Origin: Symsagittifera roscoffensis
Taxonomy: Eukaryota; Xenacoelomorpha; Acoela; Convolutidae
Reading direction: 5' to 3'
Assembly: GCF_963678635.1 (NCBI RefSeq)
Contig: NC_087065.1
Location: forward strand, 43,029,430-43,093,429
DNA: 64,000 bases
In this document: positions 47,395 through 58,524 of the stretch, in pieces
Numbering within the stretch: position 1 is the stretch's first letter
Layout of the letters: the number at the start of each line of letters is the position of its first letter
Position numbers and translations under genes: made by a program
Notes under the pieces: model-generated
The model's input: the letters and a program-made list of their open reading frames with translations, nothing else
Told to the model about the DNA's origin: nothing
The model's database searches: none

Positions 47395-47983
47395 ACAAGT
47401 ATAGCCTGTTGCTGTGCAATTAGCACAGAATGTTCCAACCGTATCCAAAAAAAAAAAAATATAATTTTTTTAAAAAAGTTTTCTTTTATTTTGTGTCGTT
47501 TCTAGTGTGCGGTGTGATAATAGAGAACTCCAATATCGCGTTGAAAACTAGTGAATTAACATAATTGACACCAAAAAAAATGAATTCAAAAATTGAAAAA
47601 CAAAATTTATAAAACAAAATTTTTTCTAAATTTTTAAATCAATTTTTTTTTATTGTCAAACAAGTGCTTAATTAAACATCAAGATTTTTATTGTAAAACT
47701 CTTGAAAAAAACTGTATTTTTTTCATATAGCGAGCGTTACTTGATCGCATTACAAGCTCAAAGTTAGACGAAAATTCAAAAATTTCAATTGGTTTATCTC
47801 GACATTGGGAAAAAATTTTGGAAACTTTTTAATGTTGTTCCAATCATGATTAAATGGGCTTCAATATGATAAAATTTACTCTGATGCTTGTTTGATATAA
47901 CTGATTTTGTGTGGAAAACAAAAAAAGAAAAAGAACTTAAAATCTCGAATAAAAAGCTCCTCCCATTTTCAATAGTCGGAACA
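47395..47983 (-). mobile_element. HINE-2 copy
   Basis: On the minus strand it begins TGTTCCGACTATTGAAAAT (47983) and ends with GGTTGGAACA, hairpin CTGTGCTAATTGCACAG (47412-47428) and tail GCTATACTTG. The 6-bp stem with 5-base loop is intact. Between the ends it shares the CGAGATAAACCAATTG-type core with the other copies. Confidence 0.75.
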
Positions 47984-48406
47984 GTTGTTTTTCTGTATGT
48001 CTAAGTCGTAAAACGCAACCAAAAACAACTCGCAATAAAAGCTGACTCGCATTAAAAAATTTTTAGCCATGTCCGGAACACAGCTGTCGCGCCAAAATGT
48101 TGCCAGCTTGCCAACAGAGAGTTTGACTTTACATAAAACTTTGAACTGCTCATTGAAATTAGTAATTTGTTATTTGTTTTTCAAAACTTGCAAGTCCCCG
48201 CTGTCTTTAAATTTCGCATATTGTCTATTGTTGTGAGATGCTTTTTGTTGCGGTAACTTTTTAAGGTTTTTCGTGGCCTTATTTTTTCATCTGATAACTC
48301 TGCCTCAAAAGTTGTGAAAGAAAAAAAATAAAATCCAAAACGAGTAATTCGCTTTGTTTCCAAGTCTGTGAAAATCATCCAACACAGAATGGATGATAAC
48401 AAATCT

Positions 48407-48923
48407 AGTCCGACTTTCGATACAAAAACAACGGAATGTTTGTGCTCGGGGTGGGGTTTTTTCTCTTCAGACAAATTTCGACCTTTTAACTAGCCATTTT
48501 TGCCATTTTGACGGAATTGTTCTATATATCATTCAAAAGGTATTGATGCCCTGAGCTTAAATTTGAAAAAATATTTCAATTGTGATTATTTTTCGTAGAA
48601 TTATGGAGGTTTAAAGATTACCATTTGGCCAATTTGGTACAATCAACGCTCGCTATTACTGCGTAAGCGGAGATTTAATCCGTCTTAGAAATCGTTCCAA
48701 ATTGGTTGGAAGAAGCTTATTTGCCATAACTGATTTGTTACAAGGAGCAAAATCTATCCTTTTTTGTACTTTATATGGCGTGTGGGGGGATGATTTTTAT
48801 AACAAATTTCAATTTTTAAAAACGTTCACTTTATTTTATAACATTTAGTTTTTTGTTATTACTGCTCCATAAACCTTAAAAGGCAGTCGGAACATTCAGG
48901 GCTTCGCCCTGATACGAGCAGTC
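48407..48923 (+). mobile_element. HINE-1 copy with intact 3' hairpin
   Basis: Starts TCCGACTTTCGATACAAAAA with a 5' fold TTCCGACTTT..AAAAGT..CGGAA in sister copies. The body has CAGACAAATTTCGACCTTTT, TTGATGCCCTGAGCTTAAAT and CTTTATATGGCGTGTGGGG. The 3' end is GCAGTCGGAAC, then the perfect hairpin CAGGGCTTCGCCCTG (48897-48911), then ATACGAGCAGTCTGGTTATG. Confidence 0.78.
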
Positions 48924-48970
48924 TGGTTATGTTTGTAATAATCATCTCACAATCAATTATTTGTTTCTAG

Positions 48971-49083
48971 CACTCTCGGAAAAAGAAGAAACCATGGCTT
49001 AGGTTGTGTTTTGATTCCTCAAAGATTGCCTGTATGGGGATCCACTAAAGTTCACAGTAGATACTTTGTCAATCCTGGAACGG
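48971..49083 (+). other. Candidate orphan coding exon
   Basis: A good acceptor (ATTTGTTTCTAG) and a possible donor (CGG/GTAATA) frame 113 bases that read TLGKRRNHGLGCVLIPQRLP and on to STKVHSRYFVNPGTG, with balanced composition unlike the AT-rich surroundings. I do not recognise the protein. A next acceptor at 49361 would fit the phase but soon reaches a stop. It begins about 35 bases after a HINE-1 tail. Could also be chance. Confidence 0.3.
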
Positions 49084-49099
49084 GTAATACTTTAATGGG

Positions 49100-50036
49100 G
49101 CCCTGATAGTTTTTTAAACTAAATTTACAAACCTCTACTTTTGATGTACCTGGTGCGTTTCTTAATACGTAAAGCGAAAATATGTCAAAGTATTCCTTAT
49201 TTATTATTGCAAAAAGAAAAAGATGTTCCATTAGGACGGCAATTTTAACAACTGCGGAAATTAGATGCTCATTTCTTCGATCATTTCACATCAAAACTTT
49301 AGATTTTTTGAAAAACTATTACATAATTAATTAATTAGTTTTTTCGAGGAACACTTTTCAGCCTTCGCGGAATATCAGTTTGACTTTTCCTTATATATTC
49401 TAACCACGACGCGGTGACTCTCTTGAATAATCAATTTCAAGGCTGAATTATTAATAAAGTTGAGATACTATCTCTGTTCGTTTTAATGATTAAAAAATCT
49501 TTTGATTCACTCAACCATAGGAATTTATTGATGAAACCCGAACGTTATGGTGTGCGTGGAACACCTCTTGATCAAGGGTTTTCTTTTTGCTGATGTTAGC
49601 AACACTGAGAACAATGATATATTCTCTATCACGTGTATTAATTTAGTTACTTAACGATCTCACTTAACAATCTCACTCACTTAAAAAAAATAAGAGTTTA
49701 TCTTCGTCAAAAAAATTGAAGCGGACATAACTGCTTTACACAACAAAGCAGCAACAAGTCGGACTAAAAATAGTGAGGACAATTCATCGATGCGAATTGG
49801 TATATAACCATTGCATTAATCTTATATTGTTGAATTATGAAAAGAATTGAGATGTTTTAAAAACTGAAGTGCGTGTTTCTAAGCTTGAGATTTTTTTGTG
49901 AAAACCATTCCCACAAACGCTATATAAGGTATAATGTGATTACTCTCTCCTAGTACCAGATCAGTTTTGACAAATAAGCTTCCTTCAACTAATTGTTTTC
50001 TCGTTACTCAGACTCGAATCTAAGCTACTACTTATT
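49100..50036. other. Intergenic, no gene seen
   Basis: A short frame MKPERYGVRGTPLDQGFSF near 49531 is open and protein-like but has no good donor and does not match the phase of the candidate exon at 48971. Otherwise AT-rich. Confidence 0.4.
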
Positions 50037-50540
50037 GTTCCGACTTTCATAACAAAAGTAACGGAATGTTTGCGCTCGAGATTTTTTTTCTTCAGACAAA
50101 TTTCGACTTTTTAACTATCCAAGTTGGACTGAATTTTTTTTTTCATCATTCACCAGGTAGTGATGTTTTGAGTTTAAATTTGAAAAGATATTTCACCTGT
50201 GATATTTTTTGTAAAGTTATGGGCTTTAAAAATTGCCATTTTGGCCAATTTGGGAGAATTAACGCGCGATATATTTCTCGCTATAACGCGTAAGCGGATA
50301 TTTAATCCAATTTAGATATTTTTTCGAAGTGGTTGAAGCAAGATAATTTGCCATATTTGATTTGGTACTAGAAGCGAATTCTATTACTTTATCACTGTGT
50401 ACTTTACATGGCGTGTGGAGGAATATATTTTGAAAAAAAAATACCAAAAATTTTTGGTATAAAAAATTTTGAAAATGTTATAAATTTCATTTTTATTTAC
50501 AACATTTAATTTTTTCATAGAAGCAGTCTCGTTGTATCAG
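50037..50540 (+). mobile_element. HINE-1 copy lacking the 3' hairpin
   Basis: Begins GTTCCGACTTTCATAACAAA, with a short imperfect fold to AAAAGTAACGGAA. The body aligns with the 48.4-kb copy. Near 50520 the 3' inverted repeat and hairpin are missing and only the tail GCAGTCTCGTTG remains. Confidence 0.7.
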
Positions 50541-51346
50541 GAATTGAAAAACAAAAATAAACAAATTTACTTCTCTCGACTTTGTTAAACAAATCTTAAG
50601 CCTTGCTCTTTTGTCGGTACCCATGAGAAGATAAAAAAATGTATCCGAAAAACAAAAACCCGAAGAAATTATCTTAACTTAAATTGACATATAAGCTTGG
50701 AACATTTTACTCTCGTGGCACAATAGCCATTTTTGTTTGAGTTACAAAACAATCATGAATTCTTTAAATGAAATGAGTTATCAATCCGTTTTTGAACTGT
50801 TTGCTACTTTTTCCATAACATGGAAAGCGCGAATAAACAGAATTCCCTCAAATAGAATCTTATATCACAGCTGCGTAAGCACATTGCGCTTAGGGGCACT
50901 TAAATTGCATACAATGACTATTTTAGTGAAAAATTTATTTATTTCTTCCAAAATTCGAAGAAAAAGTTTTCAGACCAATTTCTTCTAAACATTGAGCAAA
51001 TAGGCATTTTCTACAAGCCCTGGTAAGTTGGTTGATTTTACGTATCTCAGTAGAGCTTCAAGGATTCGAGATCCATGCGCCTTGCTTGAAGATTTGGTAA
51101 TATTAAACAGCGCAGGGGAAAAATTTATAAGAAATGAATATAGTACTTCCGTATAAACTCTGAACAAAAGAAGAAAAGTCGGACCCTTGTCCCAAACAAA
51201 ATGTGAAAATACTCCCAAACAAAGTCTGAATGTAATTGCAAATATCTGACCTAGTCACAAAAGTCAAAACAAAGTAGCAAAATCATTTGATGAAACTTTT
51301 TATTGAATTTGTTTGCTATCACAGTTTTAATACAAGTGTACACAGC

Positions 51347-52266
51347 ATCCCGGGTTGACCTCCATAGACCAAAAATGCTAATCATACAATTCCATAAACT
51401 AAGTCTATGAAAAAATACTACTCATACAAATTTCCATACGTTTTGCTTAAATGGTGTCGTCGAATTTTCGAAAAACTTTTCTCTTGTTTTGGCTTAAAAT
51501 TCTGTGTATCGTACTAAATAAAAAAGAAAAATTTTTTGTCAAAAAAAATGCTAATCATACAATTTCCATATATATGGAAAATGTATGACTAGCATTTTTT
51601 TGATGGCGACAACAAAAATTTTTCAAAGAATTTTTGAAATTGCTCCCAAAATTTTTTTGTGTTTTTTTAACCGCAAAATGATTTTCGTAGCAAAATGATT
51701 TTCGTAGTAGTTTGTGCGTATAACGTAGTCCTGGATATACTAATATAGGATTTTTTTCTTTTTCTCTTCATAACTTTTTTCAAAAACGCTTTAAACTTCT
51801 CTTTCTTTGGTATGACAAGTTTTTGTAAGCCTTGATCAATGTCTGGTAAATTAAAAATTCAAATTTTAGAAATAATCATCTCTGAAAAGTTTTGCTAAAA
51901 TTTAACAGTTCGTTACTTTCGTTATATTATTTGTGTGAGACAGAGTTTAAGGTTTTTACGCTGTTTGCAATGCATTCTTAATGCGAGACGGCCAAACCTA
52001 TGGTTACTACGTTTGAGTAACCAAGGTGTATGTCATTCGTGTTCGGTTACGAAGACAACCAAAAATTTTGAGAAATTAAAAAGTAAAAAATCAATATTTT
52101 TGGTTTATGACAAAATGCTAGTCATACAATTTCCATATATGAAAAAATACTAATCATAGACCTTTCATGCAATTTTCTGTACCTATGGAATTGCATGAAA
52201 AGTGTATGATTAGCATTTTTCTATATATGAAAATTGTATGACTAGCATTTTTGGTCAACCCGGGAT
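51347..52266. mobile_element. Foldback element with CCCGGGTTGACC ends (FB-A)
   Basis: 920 bases bounded by ATCCCGGGTTGACC and its exact inverse GGTCAACCCGGGAT. Just inside both ends, and again near 51545-51600 and 52110-52250, the module ATGCTAATCATACAATTTCC occurs in both orientations, making a ~55-base near-perfect palindrome at 51545-51602. The middle matches, in reverse, the 61.4-62.3-kb copy (TGATCAATG, CTTGTAAGCCTTG). No coding capacity. No clear target-site duplication. Confidence 0.8.
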
Positions 52267-52804
52267 AATAGTTCAATGAATGTAATTTAATAGCGCAGAT
52301 CGCAGATAGTAAGACCAGCATTTTCTTGACTATATACATCACTGCAGCATTTGGAAGTTCATAAAGAAAACTCTTTTTCAAAAGAAATTTAAAGTGTGGA
52401 GTAACATTATAAAGCATAGGCGGTCTTTTGTGTTTTTGCGAACTCATGACATTGAGCCTGTAAATTTGGTGCCACTAAAACCGTTATTGTAGCTTAATTT
52501 TTTTAAACTTGTTTTAAATGCAATTTCGGTGATCAAAATATTAAAACGTAGGGGAAAACGAAAAGTGCGGAATCCGTGACCAATTTTTGCGGATTCAGTG
52601 ACCAAATCTTAACAATTGCAATTGCAGTAACGATTTCACGAATTTTGATCGCTCACCAAACTAAGATACAGATGCCGTAGTTTTCCCTCGTGAATAAAAT
52701 TTCCTCTGATAATACTTTGGTATCAAATACTTCGAATGCGAGATAAAACATTATTCCGACGGCTGTTTGACCTATAGTAAAGAACGAGTTTTTAACATTT
52801 TAAT

Positions 52805-53311
52805 GTTCCGACTTTCACGACTTTCTGAAGAAAACGGAATATTAAAACTCGGCGTGGTTTTTTTATTCATTCAGTTTTCATCGATCAAAACAATAATTTT
52901 CTACAAAAATTAGCTATACTCCATTAAAGATATCGTTTTCCGGAGTTTAAATGTAAAAAGATATTTTATCTCCGATTATTTTTTGCAAAGTTCTGAGGGT
53001 TTGAAAATTGTCAAATATGCCAAGTTTTGGACTAAATTAAACGCGCTTTGAAGAATTTAATCATGAAATTGATAGCGTAACGCGAATTGTTTATGCGTGG
53101 CAAATTATCCCGCACAAAAAAATCGATTCAAATTGAATTGAGGCTAGCTAATTGGTCGTATTAATTTCGTACGATTCAAAAATTTATACTTTGACTTTGT
53201 CCAAAATGTATAGTTTTTCAAAAAAATTTTTCCCAAAAACTAATTGATATGAATTAGGGGATATTTGGAGCACTCAGGGCTTTGCCTTGATATACGGGCT
53301 TTCTTGTGTTA
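52805..53311 (+). mobile_element. HINE-1 subfamily copy
   Basis: Begins GTTCCGACTTTCACGACTTT and ends with the decayed hairpin CAGGGCTTTGCCTTG (53274-53289) and ATACGGGCTTTCTTGTG. Its body (AAGATATCGTTTTCCGGAGT, GCTAGCTAATTGGTCGT, TTTCGTACGATTC) pairs with the 34.7-35.1-kb copy rather than the 48.4-kb one. Confidence 0.7.
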
Positions 53312-53324
53312 TACATAGGAAACA

Positions 53325-53720
53325 TAAACATACAAAAGTAACGGAAAGTTTTGTGCTCAGGGTTGATTTTTTTTTCAGACAAAATTCGATTTTTTAATTA
53401 GCCATTTCTGACGGAAACTTCTATATCACTCGAATGGTATTGTTGTCCTGGGCTTAAATTTGAAAAGATAGTTTTACCTGTGATTCTTTTTTGTAAAGTT
53501 ATAGGGGTTTAAAGATAGCCATTTTGGCCAATTCAGGACAATTAACGAGCAATAAACTTCGCGCTATTAGCGCGCAGGTGGAGATTTAATCCGTCTTAGA
53601 AATCGTTCCAAATTGGTTGAACGAAGCTTATTTGCCATAATTGGTTTGTTACTAGGAACAAAATCTATCACTTTGTACTTTATATGGCGTGTGGGAGGAT
53701 GATTTGTTGCAAAAATCTTA
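53325..53720 (+). mobile_element. HINE-1 fragment
   Basis: ACAAAAGTAACGGAAAGTTT, ATTTTGGCCAATTCAGGACA and CTTTATATGGCGTGTGGGAG align with the 48.4- and 50.0-kb copies. It directly follows the 52.8-kb copy in the same orientation; the 3' hairpin end is not found. Confidence 0.62.
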
Positions 53721-53849
53721 AATATTAAGAAAAACTTATTTCATTTTCTTGTTATAATTTATAAATTTATAATTTTATATTATAAGTTCTTACATTTTAC
53801 AAGGAAAAACAACAGTGTTTTGTAATTTTTTTAATTTTTTTTTGCCACG

Positions 53850-54394
53850 CAAAATTAGGTATCAAAAATAATCATCGGACTGGGTTGAGTGATATATCAT
53901 ATTAAAGCCCTTTCAATCGTAATTTGAACCACATTTAAAATTTTCAAAAAGTTTTCCCCCTTGTTGAGAAAAACCGGTTTGAAATTTTTTGATTTTTCGT
54001 CTTAATTCGAGCAAATGAAGCAACCGAGCAGGCTTACAACAGCTGAATTATGCCAAATCTAAGACCTTTAAACTAAATTTTAAGCAAATAGGAGTAGTTT
54101 TTGGAGTTTTTTAGCTTCATTTTGGGAACCAAAAACTTTCAAAATATTTCTGCAAAAATTAAAAAAAAATCTAATGTTTTTTAGTTTTTCTGGTCATTTT
54201 TCTACAAAGATTTTTTCTAAATTGCCTATTTCACTATGACTATTAATGTGCTTTAATTAGGTTTTTACGTCAGATCCTTCAATCATACCAAGCAAAAAAA
54301 ACTACACTATTGTGGAAAAAAAAACTTGGAGTTTTTTAAAAACCATTGTCGGAACCTTCTGTGCTATTTGCACAATAACCGCCTATCCTTGTTT
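53850..54394 (+). mobile_element. HINE-2 copy, 5' end unclear
   Basis: AATAATCATCGGACTGGG, GAGAAAAACCGGTTTGAA and GAACCAAAAACTTTC match the 8-kb copy. The 3' end is clear: TTGTCGGAACC, hairpin TGTGCTATTTGCACA (54360-54374), tail CGCCTATCCTTGTTT. The 5' inverted repeat is not recognisable. Confidence 0.72.
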
Positions 54395-54559
54395 CGGTTA
54401 TGTCTTTTTTTCTTATCCTATTTATTTCGTGTATGTCTTTTATTTCAGTTATTCACAATCCAGTGTTGATTTTTTGATGCAAAATTCAAAACATACGTTT
54501 TACATACTCATATATATTTTTTTAAATTATCATTAAATCTTTGACGACTTGTTTTTGTT

Positions 54560-54832
54560 AGGTCAGCCAAATAGTTTTTTCGAACATTCCCACAAAATTA
54601 TAAAGGCCCTGCTTTGACCAAAAAGTTTTCTCCGAAGGCAAATTTTTGAAAAAACAGGTCAAAAAAGACATTCTTGGGCACTTTTTGGGAAGTTTTGGGT
54701 TTGGTCTGCCTACAGTGGATGCCATGAAATAATAACAACGATGGGTTCCTTTGGTTGGCGATTGGGTCGAATCCCTGAGGCGGAGAAAAACGTCTGCCCC
54801 CCCCCCCCCCCCCCAACCCCACTAAATCTAAA
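54560..54832. mobile_element. hAT-type MITE cut by the assembly gap
   Basis: TTTTCTCCGAAGGCAAATTT, GGCACTTTTTGGGAAGTTTT and an 18-base C-run followed by AACCCCACTAAATCTAA match the right half of the family, directly before the N-run. Confidence 0.5.
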
Positions 54833-55032
54833 NNNNNNNNNNNNNNNNNNNNNNNNNNNNNNNNNNNNNNNNNNNNNNNNNNNNNNNNNNNNNNNNNNNN
54901 NNNNNNNNNNNNNNNNNNNNNNNNNNNNNNNNNNNNNNNNNNNNNNNNNNNNNNNNNNNNNNNNNNNNNNNNNNNNNNNNNNNNNNNNNNNNNNNNNNNN
55001 NNNNNNNNNNNNNNNNNNNNNNNNNNNNNNNN
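54833..55032. other. Assembly gap of 200 N
   Basis: Exactly 200 unknown bases, most likely a fixed-size placeholder. It begins 18 bases after a long C-run in a hAT MITE, a known kind of place for assembly breaks. The true distance between flanks is unknown. Confidence 0.98.
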
Positions 55033-56739
55033 TCACGATCTGAGAGGATTTTTTTGATCCCAAACGATCCTTAATAATCCACCGCGAATCCTCAGTGGTC
55101 AAGCCGGATATCTTCAGTCCACCTGGTCTGATCATGCCAAATTTGGGCCCCCCGCGGTCTGAACATAAAACTATGACCTAGAACCGTGTAGCCCTCTAAA
55201 TCAGTCTGTAATTTTACGACTTCACAGCTAAATATTAGTCTAAAACGGGCGTGCTACATGTACTTTACTTAAACCAGTTCCAATTTAAATTAATTGTCAC
55301 CACCTATGGTTTCAACACATTCCACTTCTCAAATTGGACCAACCCAAAGTCTGGTTCTGAAATTGAAAGAACAAGTTTCAAGAATTTTAGTTTATTTCAC
55401 AGTCCGGCAATCACAGCCACTTTTGGTTTTCCCTTTGTTGTCTTCTGCTGATAATGTAAACTTTTATCTTGTTGTTTTAAGTCTAACAAAGTATGATCAG
55501 GAATCAAATGTAAACACAAAGACTCAGCGTTTACCTAAAAGATAGCCCAAACACGTGATTACAACCCAAACTTCGGCTAGCATAATGATTCGAAATTTTT
55601 TATACTGTTAGGGACTCATGATAGTTGATACAAGGCGCCTATTTTTCTAAATTATGAAACGAAACCAGGGATTTCATTTTTTGTCGTTGCTTAACTGGTA
55701 TCAAAATAACTTTCACAACTTTTTAGAAATTGTTATATCACTCCCCAAAATGTTCCCATTAAATTGTACGAGCGGAACGGTCAATCAAAAAAGTCCCGAT
55801 AAATATTTTGCAAAACAAACGTATTTTCAAAAACGCGTGTTTTTGTTTCGGTAAGTTGGCACATTTTTCCTTTCGGCTACAAAGCAAACTCTCAAGCAAG
55901 AATCGAGGAGTAATTTTGTGGACCAGCTCCCGATTCTTGGATCCTACCTTTTCCTCGAGCAGCAAAACCTATCGTTCGAAATTCTCATAAGATTTCAGTG
56001 TTTATTTTTGAGATCAAGTTAGAACATTTTTTTCGAAAGAAGATTTTCGGGAAAATTCAAAATGAACCTTTTTTATATTGAAGTTTGATCTGCTTTTAGA
56101 GCGATCTGCCTCCTGCATTTTAGTTTCAAGAGTTAGTTTGAGCCCGTCCCCCGTCCCTTCCCTTCCTTTCGTGGTGATTTATTTATTGTCCGTCTGTTAT
56201 GTTAGCTCCTGCTATGTTTCCTATATCTTCCCAGTGTACGTGTATCTTCGAATGCGTCTTAGTCTGGAAGATTAAACAGCAAATTGCACGTCCCATTTTA
56301 TAGTAAGAGAAAACAATCCTGAGGAACTTTAACTAGAAAGGATTGCAGCCACTACAGGCAATGTCATTTTAGGGGGAATTAAAATTTTATTGTGCCAATC
56401 AGGCAGTTTTTTCCTATGACGCCTAATCGTAAAATATTTTAACGACATAACGTGTCTGCTGAGCTTACTTAAACGGAATACTTTACTATTTTCTATTCAT
56501 TACCTTTCTTGTTTGTTTTGTTAAAATTGCTTGAAAACTGTGAAATTGTTATTTTACGAAAAAAATTCAAAGATTAAAATTGTCCAATTAAATGAGATTT
56601 ATTGTTGCATTCACTCTGCATCGTGTCTTTAAATCTGATACAATGAAAGTAAGTAAGCACATTTTACATTGATTCGGCGTCACTAAGAACCAGTAGGCGC
56701 GCTTTGTTAGATCTACCTGTTCACGTAATATTATGTAGA
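55033..56739. other. Intergenic after the gap
   Basis: The first ~150 bases are unusually G+C-rich and open on the minus strand (GLKISGLTTEDSRWIIKDRL), but are cut by the gap, so neither gene nor repeat can be shown. 55250-55540 is also less AT-rich and open in two plus frames, with no known motif. Confidence 0.4.
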
Positions 56740-56852
56740 CTTCAGAAAAAGTAATGAAATGTATCTTCTGGGGGTAGCGTTTTTGTTCAGACCAATTTCG
56801 ACTTTCGCTTCGAGCACATTTGTATTTTTGGGTCTTTTTTGTTACGCGGCCC

Positions 56853-56853
<1 letters not shown>

Positions 56854-56893
<40 letters not shown>

Positions 56894-56898
56894 AAAAG

Positions 56899-56948
<50 letters not shown>
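56854..56948 (+). repeat. GA microsatellite
   Basis: (GA)n of about 95 bases with one AAAAAGAGAGG interruption. It lies about 50 bases after TTCAGACCAATTTCGACTTT, a HINE-1 5' fragment, as the CA tract at 7.1 kb does. The Arg/Glu-repeat frames through it are not genes. Confidence 0.95.
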
Positions 56949-56953
<5 letters not shown>

Positions 56954-57838
56954 TGGATAGCCATTGTTTCAAAAACATACTTTTTGATAGAGGTAATGAT
57001 TTTCAACTAACCAGGTTGAAGTAATGAGATCTCAGTTTTAAAAAACCAAGGAAATCAAGTTTGGCCCGTATCATAGAAAATAAGCGGAACTTTTCTTTAC
57101 CAGCTGAAAACTTTCCATGCCCTTGGCTCCAACTTGATTAATTTTCTTACATCTGTTTTCTTTGAAGCCCCATGGTAGCTCTATTTGATCAAGGGTAGTT
57201 ATATTGCAAGATTCTCTTAAAGACGATACATATCTTTAAAAGAACTTGCGTTTTTTCAGATAATTCCTTTTTTAAAAACAAGCATTTTAAAGATATGATT
57301 TTTTGTGGGAATAAACAGCTTTACAAGCGAAGACAAGCTGCCGCGTTTGTGTAGAAAGTGTAGTGGTAACCTTTAAGTACCTAAACAAAACAGAAAAAAA
57401 AAATTTATAACCGCATAATATATATAAAAATAAAAAATTGTTTATCGTATTTATCTGAACACAACACACAAAATGTCTCAAGCTAGTTGACTCTTCTGAT
57501 CCGTCTAGACGTGGAAAACAAAAAATCAAATTTTAACCACTAGAATTGCAAAACTAGATAACTTAATCCAAAAAACCGGAAAAAACGTTTTTGAAAATTT
57601 TAATTTGAAATCCATACATTATTATCACTATCTTAAGTTTTTTACCGTACAAAAGCAAAGTTAAACATTTGAATAAACATTTTTAACATTTGGTCAAATT
57701 ATTTTTTTATTCGACCTTAAACTTTTTTTCTTGTGACCGCATTTTTTTTTCTTGTGACCGTACTCAAATCAAAATGAACATCCTTAGCGTTTGTCTGGCG
57801 TTCGGAAGAAAAATATTTTGTTAATATTTTCCATAGTG

Positions 57839-57977
57839 GGTTATCTTGCAATTATTTGAACTCATAGTAAGTTATCTCGCAAGATCTTACAAGATAGCCT
57901 CCATCTTGCAAGATCTTGCCAGATAACCCTGGTTTGCAAGAATATTGAAAGATTTTGCATGGTCTTTTAAGATAACC
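57839..57977. repeat. Small foldback built of CTTGCAAG palindromes
   Basis: 139 bases bounded by GGTTATCTT and AAGATAACC. Inside are repeated TTATCTCGCAAGATCTTAC and ATCTTGCAAGATCTTGCC words, so much of the block can fold on itself in several ways. Confidence 0.65.
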
Positions 57978-58049
57978 TTCCTTGATCGACTAGGTAATTG
58001 ATCATAATGTTTCAAATCTTAAAAAAAGCCTTTTAATTTATCGTTTGCC

Positions 58050-58202
58050 TCTTAATATTGGGGCCTCTTCATATAAAAATCTTAAATTAAAGATAATAAT
58101 TCATTTTATTTTAATTGATTTTTTTAAAGTTAATACTGCTGCATAGATCTTAAAAGGCAGTCGGATTATTCAGGGCTTCGCCCTGATACGAGCAGTCTTG
58201 TT
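58050..58202 (+). mobile_element. HINE-1 3' end with intact hairpin
   Basis: TACTGCTGCATAGATCTTAA, GGCAGTCGGATTATT, hairpin CAGGGCTTCGCCCTG (58171-58185) and tail ATACGAGCAGTCTTGTT. A 5' fragment of the same family (TTCAGACCAATTTCGACTTT) lies at 56785, next to the GA microsatellite, but I cannot show that the two belong to one copy. Confidence 0.65.
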
Positions 58203-58524
58203 TCTTTTTGTTTTCGCTGCGGTTTTTTTTGCAAGAAGGAATTTGAATTTTATCTTCAAAAGTATGACAATGAGAGTTATGAGGACCCGAAAAATAGTTT
58301 CCATCCGAAAAAAAGATAGATTTTTTTTTCTGCTCCACATACCAATAAAAGGTGAAACAGTCTGATTAGCAATAATATTAAGACAAATGTTTCTTGATAG
58401 TGACAATATGTTTTGGAGCAATCAGGATAGAATTGGTTTAAATACGATAATTTGCTCACTGTCTTCAAGGGTCCATTCAACTGCTCAGTTTTGCATTAAA
58501 AGAAAAATATTGCCACAGATCAGT

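Noticed and set aside
50985-51218. 77-codon minus frame that looks fairly protein-like
   Set aside because: No splice sites, motif, repeat or homologue could be named; a frame of this length is expected by chance in 64 kb.
54710-55135. 141-codon minus frame through the N-run
   Set aside because: Most residues are unknown because the frame crosses the 200-N gap.
56759-57024. Arg/Glu- and Ser/Leu-repeat frames
   Set aside because: They are translations of the GA microsatellite on either strand.
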